A program made the position numbers and the translations under genes. The notes under the pieces are model-generated. The model did no database searches and was not told the origin of the DNA. It saw only the letters and a program-made list of their open reading frames with translations. Positions 8,923 to 17,977 of a stretch of DNA of 64,000 nucleotides are shown in pieces. Source of the DNA: Coprothermobacter proteolyticus DSM 5265 (GTDB lineage: Bacteria > Coprothermobacterota > Coprothermobacteria > Coprothermobacterales > Coprothermobacteraceae). Within the stretch, counting starts at the first letter, position 1. Every line of letters starts with the position of its first letter. The stretch spans positions 682,001 through 746,000 of the forward strand of contig NC_011295.1 in assembly GCF_000020945.1 (NCBI RefSeq). The letters run 5' to 3'.

Positions 8923-10118
8923 GAGACATTTTGCCTCCCGAAACCTTTAAATGGCGAAGGTTGGAGATTCTGTTGTCTAAAGCCGCTTTACTTTATGGCT
9001 ATGGTGAAATAAGAACACCCATTTTAGAATTTTCTGAGCTTTTTAGAAAAGGTTTGGGAGACGAAAGCGATGTGGCACTCAAGGAAATGTATGAGTTTGA
9101 GGATAAGAATGGAGATGTGTTGTCCCTACGGCCAGAAGGAACAGCTCCTGTGGCTAGAGCGGTAATTCAACATCACCTCTATGATATCCCCGTACTTAGG
9201 CTCTTTTACACGGGGCCTATGTTTAGGAGAGAAAGGCCTCAAGCTGGGCGATACCGCCAGTTTCATCAATTTGGTATAGAAGCCTTTGGCGTATCCCAAC
9301 CTTACATGGATATCGAAGTACTGCTTGTTGTGAAGAGGATATTCAGTCTTCTCAATTTGCCATTAACCATACATATTAATAGTTTGGGCTGTGATGAATG
9401 CAGACCAATTTACATGGAACAGCTCAGAAATTTCGTACTTTCAGCAATACCTGAAGATGAAGAAATTGAGCGGTTTAAAAAGAACCCTTTAAAACTGTTC
9501 GACTCCAAAAGACCTGAGCACGCTGAAGTAAAGGCTGAGGCACCGAAAATCTCAGAATATCTTTGCCCGGCATGTAAGGATCACTATGCGCACGTTATAC
9601 GAGCAGCGAAGTTGTTCGGAGTCCCCATCGTTGAAGATCCTCAGCTAGCAAGAGGCTTTGACTACTACACTAGAACTGTTTTTGAGGGGTATGTAGGCGA
9701 ATTCAATCTTGCTGTAGTTGGTGGTGGACGATACGACCATTTGGTTTCTTTCTACGGAGGGCCTGACGTACCAGGCATTGGGTTTGCTATTGGTCTAGAA
9801 AGATTGATTACATCCTTAGAAAAAGTGCCAATAATAGACCCAGAGCCGAAGAAAACTTACTTTTTGGCCACTACTGGCGAAGATATGATTGAACCTGCTT
9901 TCCAGTTAGCGGAAAAACTTAGAGATCATGGTATTGGGATAATAATGGATTTACGGCAAGGAAAACTGCAAAAGCAGTTAAAATTAGCTAATAAAGTGGA
10001 AGTTCGGTATGTACTCATACTGGGTGAAGAGGAACAAAGGAACCATGTTATCACATTACGGGATATGGTGACTGGTGAACAGCGCATAGTTGCTCAGGAG
10101 GCGGTTTTAGGTGAATAG
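8898..10118 (+). CDS. hisS: Histidyl-tRNA synthetase
   Basis: A 406-residue class II synthetase charging tRNA-His. It starts MVRNPKGMRDILPPE after an AGGAGGT site at 8883-8889, which sets the start at ATG 8898 inside the mfd end. Motif 2 appears as FYTGPMFRRERPQAGRYRQF, the histidine-specific loop as ARGFDYYTRT, and motif 3 as GIGFAIGLERL. Two cysteine pairs (LGCDECR and CPACKDH) resemble a knuckle found in clostridial HisRS. It overlaps aspS by 8 bases; hisS-aspS is a conserved pair. Confidence 0.96.
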   Translation: MVRNPKGMRDILPPETFKWRRLEILLSKAALLYGYGEIRTPILEFSELFRKGLGDESDVALKEMYEFEDKNGDVLSLRPEGTAPVARAVIQHHLYDIPVLRLFYTGPMFRRERPQAGRYRQFHQFGIEAFGVSQPYMDIEVLLVVKRIFSLLNLPLTIHINSLGCDECRPIYMEQLRNFVLSAIPEDEEIERFKKNPLKLFDSKRPEHAEVKAEAPKISEYLCPACKDHYAHVIRAAKLFGVPIVEDPQLARGFDYYTRTVFEGYVGEFNLAVVGGGRYDHLVSFYGGPDVPGIGFAIGLERLITSLEKVPIIDPEPKKTYFLATTGEDMIEPAFQLAEKLRDHGIGIIMDLRQGKLQKQLKLANKVEVRYVLILGEEEQRNHVITLRDMVTGEQRIVAQEAVLGE

Positions 10119-11838
10119 AATCTACATCGGCGATGTGAAAAATGTGAAATTGGATTCAGTTGTAGAATTGTGCGGTTGGGTACAGTATGTTAGGGATTTC
10201 GGTAAGGTTGTATTTTTTGTCATAAAAGATAGGACAGGCATTATTCAGTGCTACACAAGTACACAAAGTGAAGAACTCCTGGAGCTAGTCAAAAAACTGT
10301 CCATAGACGACGTGGTCCGCGTCCGAGGCACGGTAAAACGGCGTCCAGAAGATCAGATTAATCCAAATATGGAAAACGGCGATATTGAAATCGAAGTAGA
10401 GGATTTCGAAGTTTTGAATCCATGTGCGCCTTTGCCTTATGATGTTAACGGAGAGCCCAGTGAATTTACTAAACTCAAGTACAGATATGTGGACATAAGG
10501 CATGGGGAGTTGCTAGCGAACCTAAAGACTAGGAGTGTTGTATCTTCAGTTATCAGAAATTATCTCTCGCGAAAGGGCTTTTGGGAAATAGAAACGCCTT
10601 ATTTGACCAAGTACACACCAGGAGGAGCACGAAATTTCGTGGTACCAGTGAGACAGCAACCTGGTTATTTTTACGCTTTGGCTGAAAGCCCGCAAATATT
10701 CAAGCAAATGCTTATGATAAGTGGTGTAGATAGGTACTTTCAGTTTGCTCGCTGCTTTCGTGATGAAGATCTTCGCGCTGATAGGCAACCTGAATTCACT
10801 CAGGTAGATATAGAAGCTTCTTTTGTCACAGAAGAGGACATATATGATCTAGTTGAAGGCATGATGCAAGAGTTATTCAGGGAAGTCTTGGGAGTACAAG
10901 TGGAGACGCCTTTTCCTAGGATGACCTACGATGAAGCCATGTCTTTGTACGGTTCTGACAAACCTGATCTGCGTTTCCAAATGACTATAGACGATTACAC
11001 AAACAGTTTCTCAACCAGCAAGTTTAATGCATTTAGAAATGTCATTGAACGTGGCGGTGTAGTAAAAGGTTTGTACTGGAATAAGCCCTTAGATCGATCT
11101 GCGCTGAAGGTGTTGGATCAAGCTGCATCTGGTAGCGGGAATAAGTTTTTGTTTGTGAGTAAATCAGCCAATGGTTTGCTAACCAACGGACCAAAATCTG
11201 TATTGACTGAGGAAACTTGGCTCGAAGACGGAACATATGTTTTTGCCGCAGGGGACGAATGGGATGTGCTGCCGTTCTTGGGAGAGTTAAGACTGGCTTT
11301 AGGCGAGTACTTAGGCTTGTTAGACGATAACGAATATAAGTTTGTCTGGGTGACCAGTAGACCCATGTTCGAAATAGCTGAGGATGGATCGCTACAGGCT
11401 GCCCATCATCCGTTCACTATGCCTGATGTCACCTCTATCGATGAAATTAGGAAAGATCCATTAAAGGTAAGGGCGAGAGCATACGACATTGTTCTAAATG
11501 GCGTTGAAATAGGTGGAGGAAGCATAAGGATACATAAAGCTGACCTTCAAAGGGTGGTTTTCGAAATTCTTGGTTTGAGTAGTGAGCAAATAGAGGAAAG
11601 ATTTGGGTTCTTCCTGGATGCTCTGTCATGTGGTGCTCCACCTCACGGAGGCATTGCTCTAGGGTTTGACCGGCTTGTTATGCTCCTTTGCGGAGCAGAT
11701 AGCTTAAGGCAAGTTATTGCTTTTCCAAAGACCAAATCGGGGACATGTCCACTCACAGGTGCCCCTGCAAGATTGTTCGCTAGTCAACGTCAGGAACTGT
11801 TACCTATATTCAAACAAGTTGTTGAGGAGGGTGGTTAG
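10111..11838 (+). CDS. aspS: Aspartyl-tRNA synthetase
   Basis: A 575-residue bacterial-type class II synthetase. The N-terminal OB-fold anticodon domain covers about 1-105; motif 2 is FRDEDLRADRQPEFTQ; a GAD insertion spans roughly 290-400; motif 3 is GIALGFDRLVML. GTG 10111 is the start, with CAGGAGG just upstream in hisS. Whether it is strictly specific for tRNA-Asp or also charges tRNA-Asn cannot be decided here. The stop is adjacent to the small RsbW-like gene. Confidence 0.95.
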   Translation: MNRIYIGDVKNVKLDSVVELCGWVQYVRDFGKVVFFVIKDRTGIIQCYTSTQSEELLELVKKLSIDDVVRVRGTVKRRPEDQINPNMENGDIEIEVEDFEVLNPCAPLPYDVNGEPSEFTKLKYRYVDIRHGELLANLKTRSVVSSVIRNYLSRKGFWEIETPYLTKYTPGGARNFVVPVRQQPGYFYALAESPQIFKQMLMISGVDRYFQFARCFRDEDLRADRQPEFTQVDIEASFVTEEDIYDLVEGMMQELFREVLGVQVETPFPRMTYDEAMSLYGSDKPDLRFQMTIDDYTNSFSTSKFNAFRNVIERGGVVKGLYWNKPLDRSALKVLDQAASGSGNKFLFVSKSANGLLTNGPKSVLTEETWLEDGTYVFAAGDEWDVLPFLGELRLALGEYLGLLDDNEYKFVWVTSRPMFEIAEDGSLQAAHHPFTMPDVTSIDEIRKDPLKVRARAYDIVLNGVEIGGGSIRIHKADLQRVVFEILGLSSEQIEERFGFFLDALSCGAPPHGGIALGFDRLVMLLCGADSLRQVIAFPKTKSGTCPLTGAPARLFASQRQELLPIFKQVVEEGG

Positions 11839-11842
11839 TGGG

Positions 11843-12166
11843 TTGATAATAGAGCTCTGTATTCCGTGTTTAGAGGAATATAGCTTACTCTTGCAGAAGG
11901 TTGTTGCTGGAGTAGGCCAGATATGGAATTTGGATTTAGATAAGTTTTTTGAACTAAGCTTGGTCGTTATGAAGGCCTTTGAAGGCACTACGAAAAGCGC
12001 TGGTTCAGGCAACTTTCGTCTCAGATTGTCCCGTTTAGACGAGGATACGATGCAGGTTGACATTGAAAGCGACAAGACAATTGACATGGAGACCTATAGA
12101 TTGTTTTTACTACCTTACATTACTCAGGAACTTGAGAGATATAGGAAGGTCATCTTGCACTTATGA
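11843..12166 (+). CDS. Degenerate RsbW-like (anti-sigma) protein
   Basis: A 107-residue protein immediately before a SigB-type sigma factor, overlapping it by 4 bases (ATGA). Its layout resembles the first two thirds of the RsbW/SpoIIAB GHKL fold: an opening IIELCIPCLEEYSLLLQKVV, a helix DLDKFFELSLVVMKAFEG, then strands NFRLRLSRLDEDTMQVDIESD. The expected N box (E-x-x-x-N) reads K-A-F-E-G, so the catalytic Glu and Mg-binding Asn are absent, and no G boxes follow. It is probably a non-catalytic partner of the sigma factor. The start is TTG 11843, placed by GAGGAGGG at 11824-11831; the GTG at 11831 is too close to that site. The function is an inference from position and shape. Confidence 0.55.
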   Translation: MIIELCIPCLEEYSLLLQKVVAGVGQIWNLDLDKFFELSLVVMKAFEGTTKSAGSGNFRLRLSRLDEDTMQVDIESDKTIDMETYRLFLLPYITQELERYRKVILHL

Positions 12167-12894
12167 CAGAGAAGGAGAAAAAACTAGCGTGGGAGCTTCT
12201 TGAACGGTATGCGGAAACAAGGGATCCTCGCATACGTGACACGCTTTTTTTAATGTATAAGCCGCTTGCAGATTCTGTGGTAAATAGATTTGCTCCTTAT
12301 CAGATAGATAAGGATGACTTGCGACAGGAAGCATACCGTGCATTGGTTGATGCAATTGATCGATTCAACCCGTCGTATGGGAACTTGTTTGAGACTTTTG
12401 CTATTCCGACCATAGTGGGTAATCTTAAGCGCTATCTGAGAGACTATGGGTGGGCGATTAGCGTGCCTAGGAGTATGGTTGATATGGCCTATAGCATCCA
12501 GAAAAAGCTTCCTGAGATAGCCGAAAAATTGGGTCATGAACCCACCATAAAAGAAATAGCTGAAGAACTTGAGTTGGACGAAGAGCAGGTTAGTGAAGTA
12601 CTTGCAATAATGGCAGTTAAGAATACGTCTAGCATAGATTCTAAAATTACCGATGAGAGTGACACCACAGGTGAAGAACTATTGGGACTCCTGAGTGATC
12701 GAGATTTGGAAGATGAAGCTCTGTTGGAGATAGCAGTGTCAGAACTACCTGAACCTGAACGTTTTATAATTGAAAAACGCTTAGAAGGTCTCTCTCAAAG
12801 TGAAATTGCAAAGCTTTTGAATATTTCGCAAGCTCAAGTCTCACGTTTCGAAAGAAAGGCAATTACTAAGTTAAAAGAGGCCATACATGGATAG
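12163..12894 (+). CDS. RNA polymerase sigma factor, SigB/SigF/SigG group
   Basis: A 243-residue group 3 sigma-70 factor. Region 2 includes DKDDLRQEAYRALVDAIDRF and the DNA-melting FETFAIPTIVGNLKRYLRDY, followed by a typical SVPRSM linker. Region 3 contains EKLGHEPTIKEIAEEL, and region 4 ends in the helix-turn-helix GLSQSEIAKLLNISQAQVSR. The preceding RsbW-like gene is translationally coupled, matching the rsbW-sigB/spoIIAB-sigF arrangement. Whether it directs a stress response or another programme cannot be seen. No alternative promoters could be assigned to it within the window. Confidence 0.88.
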   Translation: MTEKEKKLAWELLERYAETRDPRIRDTLFLMYKPLADSVVNRFAPYQIDKDDLRQEAYRALVDAIDRFNPSYGNLFETFAIPTIVGNLKRYLRDYGWAISVPRSMVDMAYSIQKKLPEIAEKLGHEPTIKEIAEELELDEEQVSEVLAIMAVKNTSSIDSKITDESDTTGEELLGLLSDRDLEDEALLEIAVSELPEPERFIIEKRLEGLSQSEIAKLLNISQAQVSRFERKAITKLKEAIHG

Positions 12895-13912
12895 GAAAAA
12901 CCTGATGAAGGTCATTCTTCAAGGCGAAGCTGCTTTTTTGCTCATGGCTTTCGCCTTCTATCTTGTAGTTCGAAACCTGTCAACTATTTACGGGTGGATT
13001 GTTTTCTTAGCGTGGCTTACGTTTGCAATGTATGTCGTTGAAGCAGCAGCAAGGTTATTCAAGGTGCAAAAAAGGTTTGCTGCTTTGGTCGGGGTGATAA
13101 CTGCTATCCTGTTGCTTATAGGATTGGGGATATCCATTTTTTATCTAATTCAGAGTATTATTCCACCGTTAACGAAAAGTATTGAGAACCTCGTAGCGTA
13201 CTTACCGAAGCTTCAAGAAACGGTTGGGGAATGGGCGCAGAGAAGCGATGTTCTAACAAGGGTTTTAGACGAGATCTCAAGTGAGCTTCAGTCGTTGGTA
13301 GGTGCCGAAACAGTGAAAAACGTGCTTTTGACTGTTGGTAGATTCGTCACTTCATCTGGTGGCAGCCTTTTTCAAATTACACTAGCTGTGTTAGTTTCAG
13401 GTCTTCTTATACCTTACAAGGACAAACTTGTCAATTTCGCTGACCGTAAGCTGCCTGCTGCAAAATTCAAGCAGCTTGATGTAATGCTTGGGCAATACGC
13501 TCTACAGCGTTTGGTTAGTGGTTTTGCGCTCGGTGTAGTTCTCTTCATTGGCAATATCATAATCCTGAGGAATGGTGGCATGGCTTTGGGAATAGCAAGC
13601 CTGGCCTTTGTCTTGGATTTTATTCCTTATGTGGGGCCCTTTTTTGCTTTTATCATCAATGCCATTGTTGTTTTAGTTGTTTCGCCTAAGTGGCTGAGTT
13701 TACTCCTTAGCTTGATTATCTTTTTGACTGGGCAAGGTGTAGAACAGTTAGTAGCAGCTACCATGGCGAGTGTGCAGTTCTCCATTCCGTTTATCGTGGC
13801 CATTGCGTTAGTGATTTTTGGTGGTGTGGTAGCTGGCGTTCCGGGGCTCATACTCGGAGTACCTATTGGTGCCTATCTTATCAATCTGTGGAGTAAGCCG
13901 AAAGAGATATGA
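12887..13912 (+). CDS. AI-2E family (PerM-like) membrane permease
   Basis: A 341-residue polytopic inner-membrane protein with hydrophobic segments at about 10-50, 65-90, 150-175, 205-240, 245-275 and 285-330, the usual AI-2E topology, with a soluble region between. Conserved features include the SSGGSLFQITLAV segment and the FIPYVGPFFAF turn. Members export diverse substrates; the substrate here is unknown. It overlaps the sigma gene by 8 bases and ruvX by 4. Confidence 0.82.
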   Translation: MDRKNLMKVILQGEAAFLLMAFAFYLVVRNLSTIYGWIVFLAWLTFAMYVVEAAARLFKVQKRFAALVGVITAILLLIGLGISIFYLIQSIIPPLTKSIENLVAYLPKLQETVGEWAQRSDVLTRVLDEISSELQSLVGAETVKNVLLTVGRFVTSSGGSLFQITLAVLVSGLLIPYKDKLVNFADRKLPAAKFKQLDVMLGQYALQRLVSGFALGVVLFIGNIIILRNGGMALGIASLAFVLDFIPYVGPFFAFIINAIVVLVVSPKWLSLLLSLIIFLTGQGVEQLVAATMASVQFSIPFIVAIALVIFGGVVAGVPGLILGVPIGAYLINLWSKPKEI

Positions 13913-14322
13913 TTGTCGCTGTGGATTTTGGGCTAAAGAGAATTGGTATGGCACGGAGTGATGATAGTGAGACATGGGCTTTTCCACATAAAACACTGGA
14001 AGGGAACGATTTGGAAACGAAACTCATTATCGAGCTGAAGAAAATCGGACCGAGGGTGGTAGTTTTGGGACTTCCCAGAAACATGGACGGGACTGAAGGG
14101 GAGATGGCTGTAGCAGTTCGAGCTTTAGGTCAGCGTTTGGAGGATGTTGGATTCACTGTGGATTTTTGGGACGAGAGGCTTACGTCTAGGTTGGTTTCTC
14201 GTCAAGACCCGCGAAGCTTGAAAAAAGCGATAAAAGATAAGGGTAAGGTTGATTTGATGTCAGCTGTGCTAATATTACAGGAGTATATTAATGCGAGGAG
14301 GAGAACAAATGAACCACAATGA
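13909..14322 (+). CDS. ruvX: Pre-16S rRNA nuclease / RuvX (YqgF)
   Basis: A 137-residue RNase H-fold protein. It begins IVAVDFGLKRIGMARSD, carrying the first catalytic Asp, then has VVVLGLPRNMDGTEG and FWDERLTSRLV with the conserved acidic residue, and a late DLMSAVLILQEYI. YqgF proteins mature the 16S rRNA 5' end; the Holliday-junction name is historical. The start overlaps the previous stop (ATGA). The DUF1292 gene follows, as in Firmicutes. Confidence 0.92.
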   Translation: MIVAVDFGLKRIGMARSDDSETWAFPHKTLEGNDLETKLIIELKKIGPRVVVLGLPRNMDGTEGEMAVAVRALGQRLEDVGFTVDFWDERLTSRLVSRQDPRSLKKAIKDKGKVDLMSAVLILQEYINARRRTNEPQ

Positions 14323-14599
14323 AGAACACGAGCATAATCACGAGGAAATGGAAGAAGTCATCATATCCTTTACAGACGAAAATGATGTGGAGCATCAATA
14401 TGCCCTTATTGAGGAACTATCCGTAGGCGAAGCTCTGTACGGAGTTTTTGCTCCTGTTGAAGAAGAAGGCGACCTGTTGGTATTTCGTATAGAAGACGAC
14501 CAGCTAGTGGAGATTGAGTCTGATGAAGAATTCGAGAAAGTAAAAGAGGCTTGGGAAGCTCTGTTGGAAGCTGAAGACGAAGAAGAAGAGGAAGAGTAG
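14309..14599 (+). CDS. DUF1292 family acidic protein
   Basis: A 96-residue, strongly acidic protein with a His/Glu-rich N terminus, the core IISFTDENDVEHQYALIEELSV... pattern typical of the YrzB/DUF1292 family, and a poly-glutamate tail. Function is unknown in the family. A GAGGAGGAG site inside the ruvX end favours ATG 14309 over ATG 14291. Conserved linkage with ruvX supports the call. Confidence 0.8.
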   Translation: MNHNEEHEHNHEEMEEVIISFTDENDVEHQYALIEELSVGEALYGVFAPVEEEGDLLVFRIEDDQLVEIESDEEFEKVKEAWEALLEAEDEEEEEE

Positions 14600-14636
14600 T
14601 AGTTTATTAGACACATAGCTTTAAAATTGACTTGAC

Positions 14637-14870
14637 GTGTTCAAGATTGAACTGATTTTAGGAAAAGCTGATGTAGGCGTTGTACAGACTTTGATTGAAG
14701 GGCTGGACAACGCCTATTCTATGATGGGGACTAGCCGTATCTCGGATGACAACTACAGAATGACTCTTCAAGCTACTAGCTTTTGCCTAAAAGAACTTAT
14801 TTCAGTTATTCTCAGCTGCATGCTGCAGGGAAATGTGAAGTCCTTCTTAGTTACCACTTGGGAAGACTGA
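14637..14870 (+). CDS. Small hypothetical protein before the pilus ATPase
   Basis: An open frame of 77 codons from GTG 14637, ending 2 bases before the TTG of the PilB-like gene. The product starts MFKIELILGKADVGVV and has a cysteine-containing helix CLKELISVILSCML. I do not recognise a family. There is no good ribosome site before the GTG. It fills the only gap between DUF1292 and pilB on the coding strand, so a real gene is likely but its start is uncertain. Confidence 0.45.
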   Translation: MFKIELILGKADVGVVQTLIEGLDNAYSMMGTSRISDDNYRMTLQATSFCLKELISVILSCMLQGNVKSFLVTTWED

Positions 14871-14872
14871 CG

Positions 14873-15916
14873 TTGGACAACAATACCTTTAACACAAGCC
14901 TCTACGGCGGTATAAATGATTACGTAGCTGCAGCCCACGAATTGGCGGCTTCTGATCTTCACTTTGTTCCAGCCGCTGATCGTGTAAATGTTTTCACTCG
15001 CACTAACGGTGATATGCACTTTCAAGGTGCCATTAACCACAGCGAATACGATCGATTGCTTAATGCTTTCAAGTTCTCGAGTGGGTTAGACGTTGCTGAC
15101 AGCAGAGTTCCACAAGATGCACGATTATCTATGCCTACCAGAGATGGCACGTTATTCCTGCGCGTTTGTATCTTACCTACAGTTCATGGAGAATCCTTAA
15201 CATTGAGGTTACCAACTAAGGACCAGTATGCTTCCTTTGTCGATCTGGGCATGGATTCCAAGCAGGCTGCTTCGTTCGAGGAAGCGATCAAGTATGGTAA
15301 GGGAATTGTGTTAATAACTGGACTGACAGGCTCAGGCAAGACTTCTACGTACTATACAACATTGAGGTTCTTGCAGAACGATGGCATGAAGATCATTAGC
15401 CTCGAAGATCCTGTGGAACAGTTCTTAGATGGTGTAGTGCAAGTGGAGGTGGGGGAAGAGGTTGGATTTGGATACAAAGAAATAATTAGATCGGCGCTAA
15501 GGAGTGACCCTGATGTCATAGCAATTGGAGAAATAAGGGACGAAGAAACAGCCAGGGCGGTTATCAACGCGGCTTTTTCGTCACGTCTAGTCATTGCCAC
15601 TATGCACAGTCGTGACCTATCTCATGCACTCAGGAGGCTCTTGTACTTTGGAGTTTTGGCCCAAGACATAGAAGCCACTATTTCTTTTTTGATTCATCAG
15701 CGGCTGATCACCTTACGAAGCAATGAAAAGATGTACCGGACAGCTGTTTTTGCAGTAAAAGATGGTGCTATTAGCTGCTCACAGCCTTTTCTGGGAGAGC
15801 TCACAAGTCTCACCTACGATTGCATCTGCCGTCGGCTGGGGAATTATTCACACTTTGGTCAAGAAATTGTTAAAATTGATAGTGATTTGGAGGGGATAGC
15901 CTTTGGACATTTTTGA
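14873..15916 (+). CDS. Compact PilB/GspE-like secretion ATPase
   Basis: A 347-residue ring ATPase of the type II secretion/type IV pilus superfamily. It has the Walker A GLTGSGKTSTY, the Asp box ISLEDPVEQFLDG, Walker B DPDVIAIGEIRDEETA, and the His box ATMHSRDLSHA. It lacks the large N-terminal domain and the tetracysteine zinc motif of full PilB (about 560 residues). It is more PilB-like than PilT-like because of its Asp box and its place beside a separate pilT, so it may be the extension motor. The TTG start at 14873 has a GGGAAG site ahead; a longer frame exists upstream but overlaps the small gene. Confidence 0.78.
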   Translation: MDNNTFNTSLYGGINDYVAAAHELAASDLHFVPAADRVNVFTRTNGDMHFQGAINHSEYDRLLNAFKFSSGLDVADSRVPQDARLSMPTRDGTLFLRVCILPTVHGESLTLRLPTKDQYASFVDLGMDSKQAASFEEAIKYGKGIVLITGLTGSGKTSTYYTTLRFLQNDGMKIISLEDPVEQFLDGVVQVEVGEEVGFGYKEIIRSALRSDPDVIAIGEIRDEETARAVINAAFSSRLVIATMHSRDLSHALRRLLYFGVLAQDIEATISFLIHQRLITLRSNEKMYRTAVFAVKDGAISCSQPFLGELTSLTYDCICRRLGNYSHFGQEIVKIDSDLEGIAFGHF

Positions 15917-16964
15917 GCTCCTTAGGAAAACAACGGATTTAAAGGGTACCGATTTACATTTGACGGTTAATTTACCACCCATGATTCGCATTGATTCGGT
16001 TCTTCACCCTTTGGGAGATCAGATCTTAACTCCTGAGGATACCGCTGCTATGGCTGCGCAGATCCTACCCAAAACGCAGGAAACTATTTTCAAGTCCCAG
16101 CTAAATGCCGATTTCTCGTTTGGTGTTACTGGCCTTGGTAGATTCAGGGCAAATGTGTACCTGCAGCGGGGAAGTGTTGCATTAGCCATAAGACGGTTAC
16201 CTTTTGACGTTCCTTCTTCTGAAGAGCTTGGGCTACCAAAAATTGTCACTGATTTGGCGAAGAAGAAGATGGGTATGGTCATCGTTACAGGTCCTACAGG
16301 ATCTGGGAAGTCAACTACCTTAGCGTCCATTATAAAGACCATAAATGACTCTTTCCGATATCACATCATTACACTTGAAGACCCTATTGAATACACTTTC
16401 AGACACAACCTCTCAATTGTTAACCAGCGTGAGGTGGGAAATGACGTGCTTTCATTTGCCGAAGGTCTTCGGGCTGCCTTAAGAGAAGACCCTGATGTGG
16501 TTATGTTAGGAGAGATGCGTGACTTAGCTTCAATTTCAGCAGCGCTAACCTTGGCCGAAACGGGGCATTTGGTTCTAACGACTTTGCATACGAAGTCAGC
16601 AGCAGAAACCGTGGACAGAATTGTGGACGTATTTCCTCCGAACCAACAGCAGCAGGTCAGAACTCAGCTTTCTAGTGTGCTGGAGGGAATAGTTTCTCAG
16701 CGCCTTTTGCCCAAAAAGGGTGGGGGATTGATTTTGGCGTATGAGGTTCTTATAGCAACTCCTGCCGTGCGTTCGCTTATCAGAGAAGGGAAAACTCATC
16801 AAATACCGTCTTCCATTCAGACGGGTTCATCTTTTGGCATGGTTACCATGGAAAACAGGTTATTCGAACTTCTGCAAAAGGGTTTCATTGATGAAGATCA
16901 AGCCATGGAAACGGCGAATTATCCTGATGTATTAAAAAGATTGATAGATGCTCAGAAAAAGTAA
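15903..16964 (+). CDS. pilT: Twitching motility ATPase PilT
   Basis: A 353-residue pilus retraction ATPase. N-terminal GTDLHLTVNLPPMIRI is the typical PilT PAS-like start; Walker A is GPTGSGKSTTLAS; the Asp box is ITLEDPIEYTF; Walker B is DPDVVMLGEMRD; the His box is LTTLHTKSAAETVDRI; and the C-terminal region resembles the AIRNLIRE part of the family. It starts at TTG 15903, overlapping the PilB-like gene by 14 bases, and overlaps the next gene by 17. Confidence 0.9.
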   Translation: MDIFELLRKTTDLKGTDLHLTVNLPPMIRIDSVLHPLGDQILTPEDTAAMAAQILPKTQETIFKSQLNADFSFGVTGLGRFRANVYLQRGSVALAIRRLPFDVPSSEELGLPKIVTDLAKKKMGMVIVTGPTGSGKSTTLASIIKTINDSFRYHIITLEDPIEYTFRHNLSIVNQREVGNDVLSFAEGLRAALREDPDVVMLGEMRDLASISAALTLAETGHLVLTTLHTKSAAETVDRIVDVFPPNQQQQVRTQLSSVLEGIVSQRLLPKKGGGLILAYEVLIATPAVRSLIREGKTHQIPSSIQTGSSFGMVTMENRLFELLQKGFIDEDQAMETANYPDVLKRLIDAQKK

Positions 16965-17964
16965 TAGTAGTGGCAGGAAAGGTTCACAGGCCGCAGAGGA
17001 TTTTCTGATCGATGTGGCACAACTGATGGCTGGAGGATATAGCATGTCCGATAGCGTCGTTATATTAAGTCAGGAGTCCAGATACGGCTTGGTGCCTGCA
17101 TTGCTCAAAGACTCACTTGCTGAAGGCCTTGCGTTCTCTGAGGCTCTGGAAAGAATCCCTACCATCATAGATCCGGTGATAAGTATGTACATACGATCTG
17201 CAGAGGAGACAGGAAATCTGACACATGCCATGCAGGAAGTTTCTACAAGAATATTAGCTGGTAGAAAGTGGGATCAGATGGTGTCAGAAATACTCTTTTA
17301 CCCACGTCTGGTACTTGTTGCAGTCACGCTGATTTTGGACGCATTTTGGTTGTTTTTCTTACCATTCATTGAGAGTTTCCTTTATTCTATGGGAATGGAG
17401 GCAGTGTTTTGGACAGAATTGGTGAGCCTGTCCAAGTCTTTTATGTGGGCACTTCCCCTTATAAACATTGGAAGCGCTTGGGTAGCATTTAGTGATGGAC
17501 TGGTTTCTATGCTGGTGCCAAGAAGTGTAAAAACTTTGAGTAAGGATGTTTGGTTATTCAGCTCATTGGAATCAATGCTACAGGCTGGTTTGCCAATGGG
17601 AACTGCCATATTGACTCTTTCTCATATAAGTACCAATATTAAAGGTGAGCAACAAACCTTGATGAGGTTATATGAGCGATTAAAGTCAGGAGAAAGGTTA
17701 AGTATGGCCATGAGTATGGAGGAAGGACGTTGGGATTCCACTGTAATTTCACGCGTTGCTATCGCTGAGAAAAATGGGGTCCTGAACCAAGCTTTGAGTT
17801 CGATTACTTCGCAGCTAGAACACAGAAGGCAGATGACCATGGCACACTATGTTCAGGCGCTAAAATCTTTCTCGGTTTTAATGGCGGGCTTGGCTGTTTT
17901 TGGAATTACCTACTCGGTTTACAAACCTATGGTTCAAATGTTGATAGATCTAAGTGGTATTTAA
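16948..17964 (+). CDS. PilC/GspF-like pilus platform protein
   Basis: A 338-residue inner-membrane protein with two T2SF domains (about 15-130 and 190-310). Typical features are FLIDVAQLMAGGYSMSDSV, the AEETGNLTHAMQEV signature in domain 1, and AEKNGVLNQALSSI in domain 2. Hydrophobic segments near 115-145, 150-175 and the C-terminal 310-330 match the platform topology. It is shorter than full PilC (about 400) because the N terminus is trimmed. It completes a three-gene motor unit; no pilins or prepilin peptidase are seen nearby. Confidence 0.85.
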   Translation: MLRKSNSSGRKGSQAAEDFLIDVAQLMAGGYSMSDSVVILSQESRYGLVPALLKDSLAEGLAFSEALERIPTIIDPVISMYIRSAEETGNLTHAMQEVSTRILAGRKWDQMVSEILFYPRLVLVAVTLILDAFWLFFLPFIESFLYSMGMEAVFWTELVSLSKSFMWALPLINIGSAWVAFSDGLVSMLVPRSVKTLSKDVWLFSSLESMLQAGLPMGTAILTLSHISTNIKGEQQTLMRLYERLKSGERLSMAMSMEEGRWDSTVISRVAIAEKNGVLNQALSSITSQLEHRRQMTMAHYVQALKSFSVLMAGLAVFGITYSVYKPMVQMLIDLSGI

Positions 17965-17977
17965 GGAGGTGTTGTTT

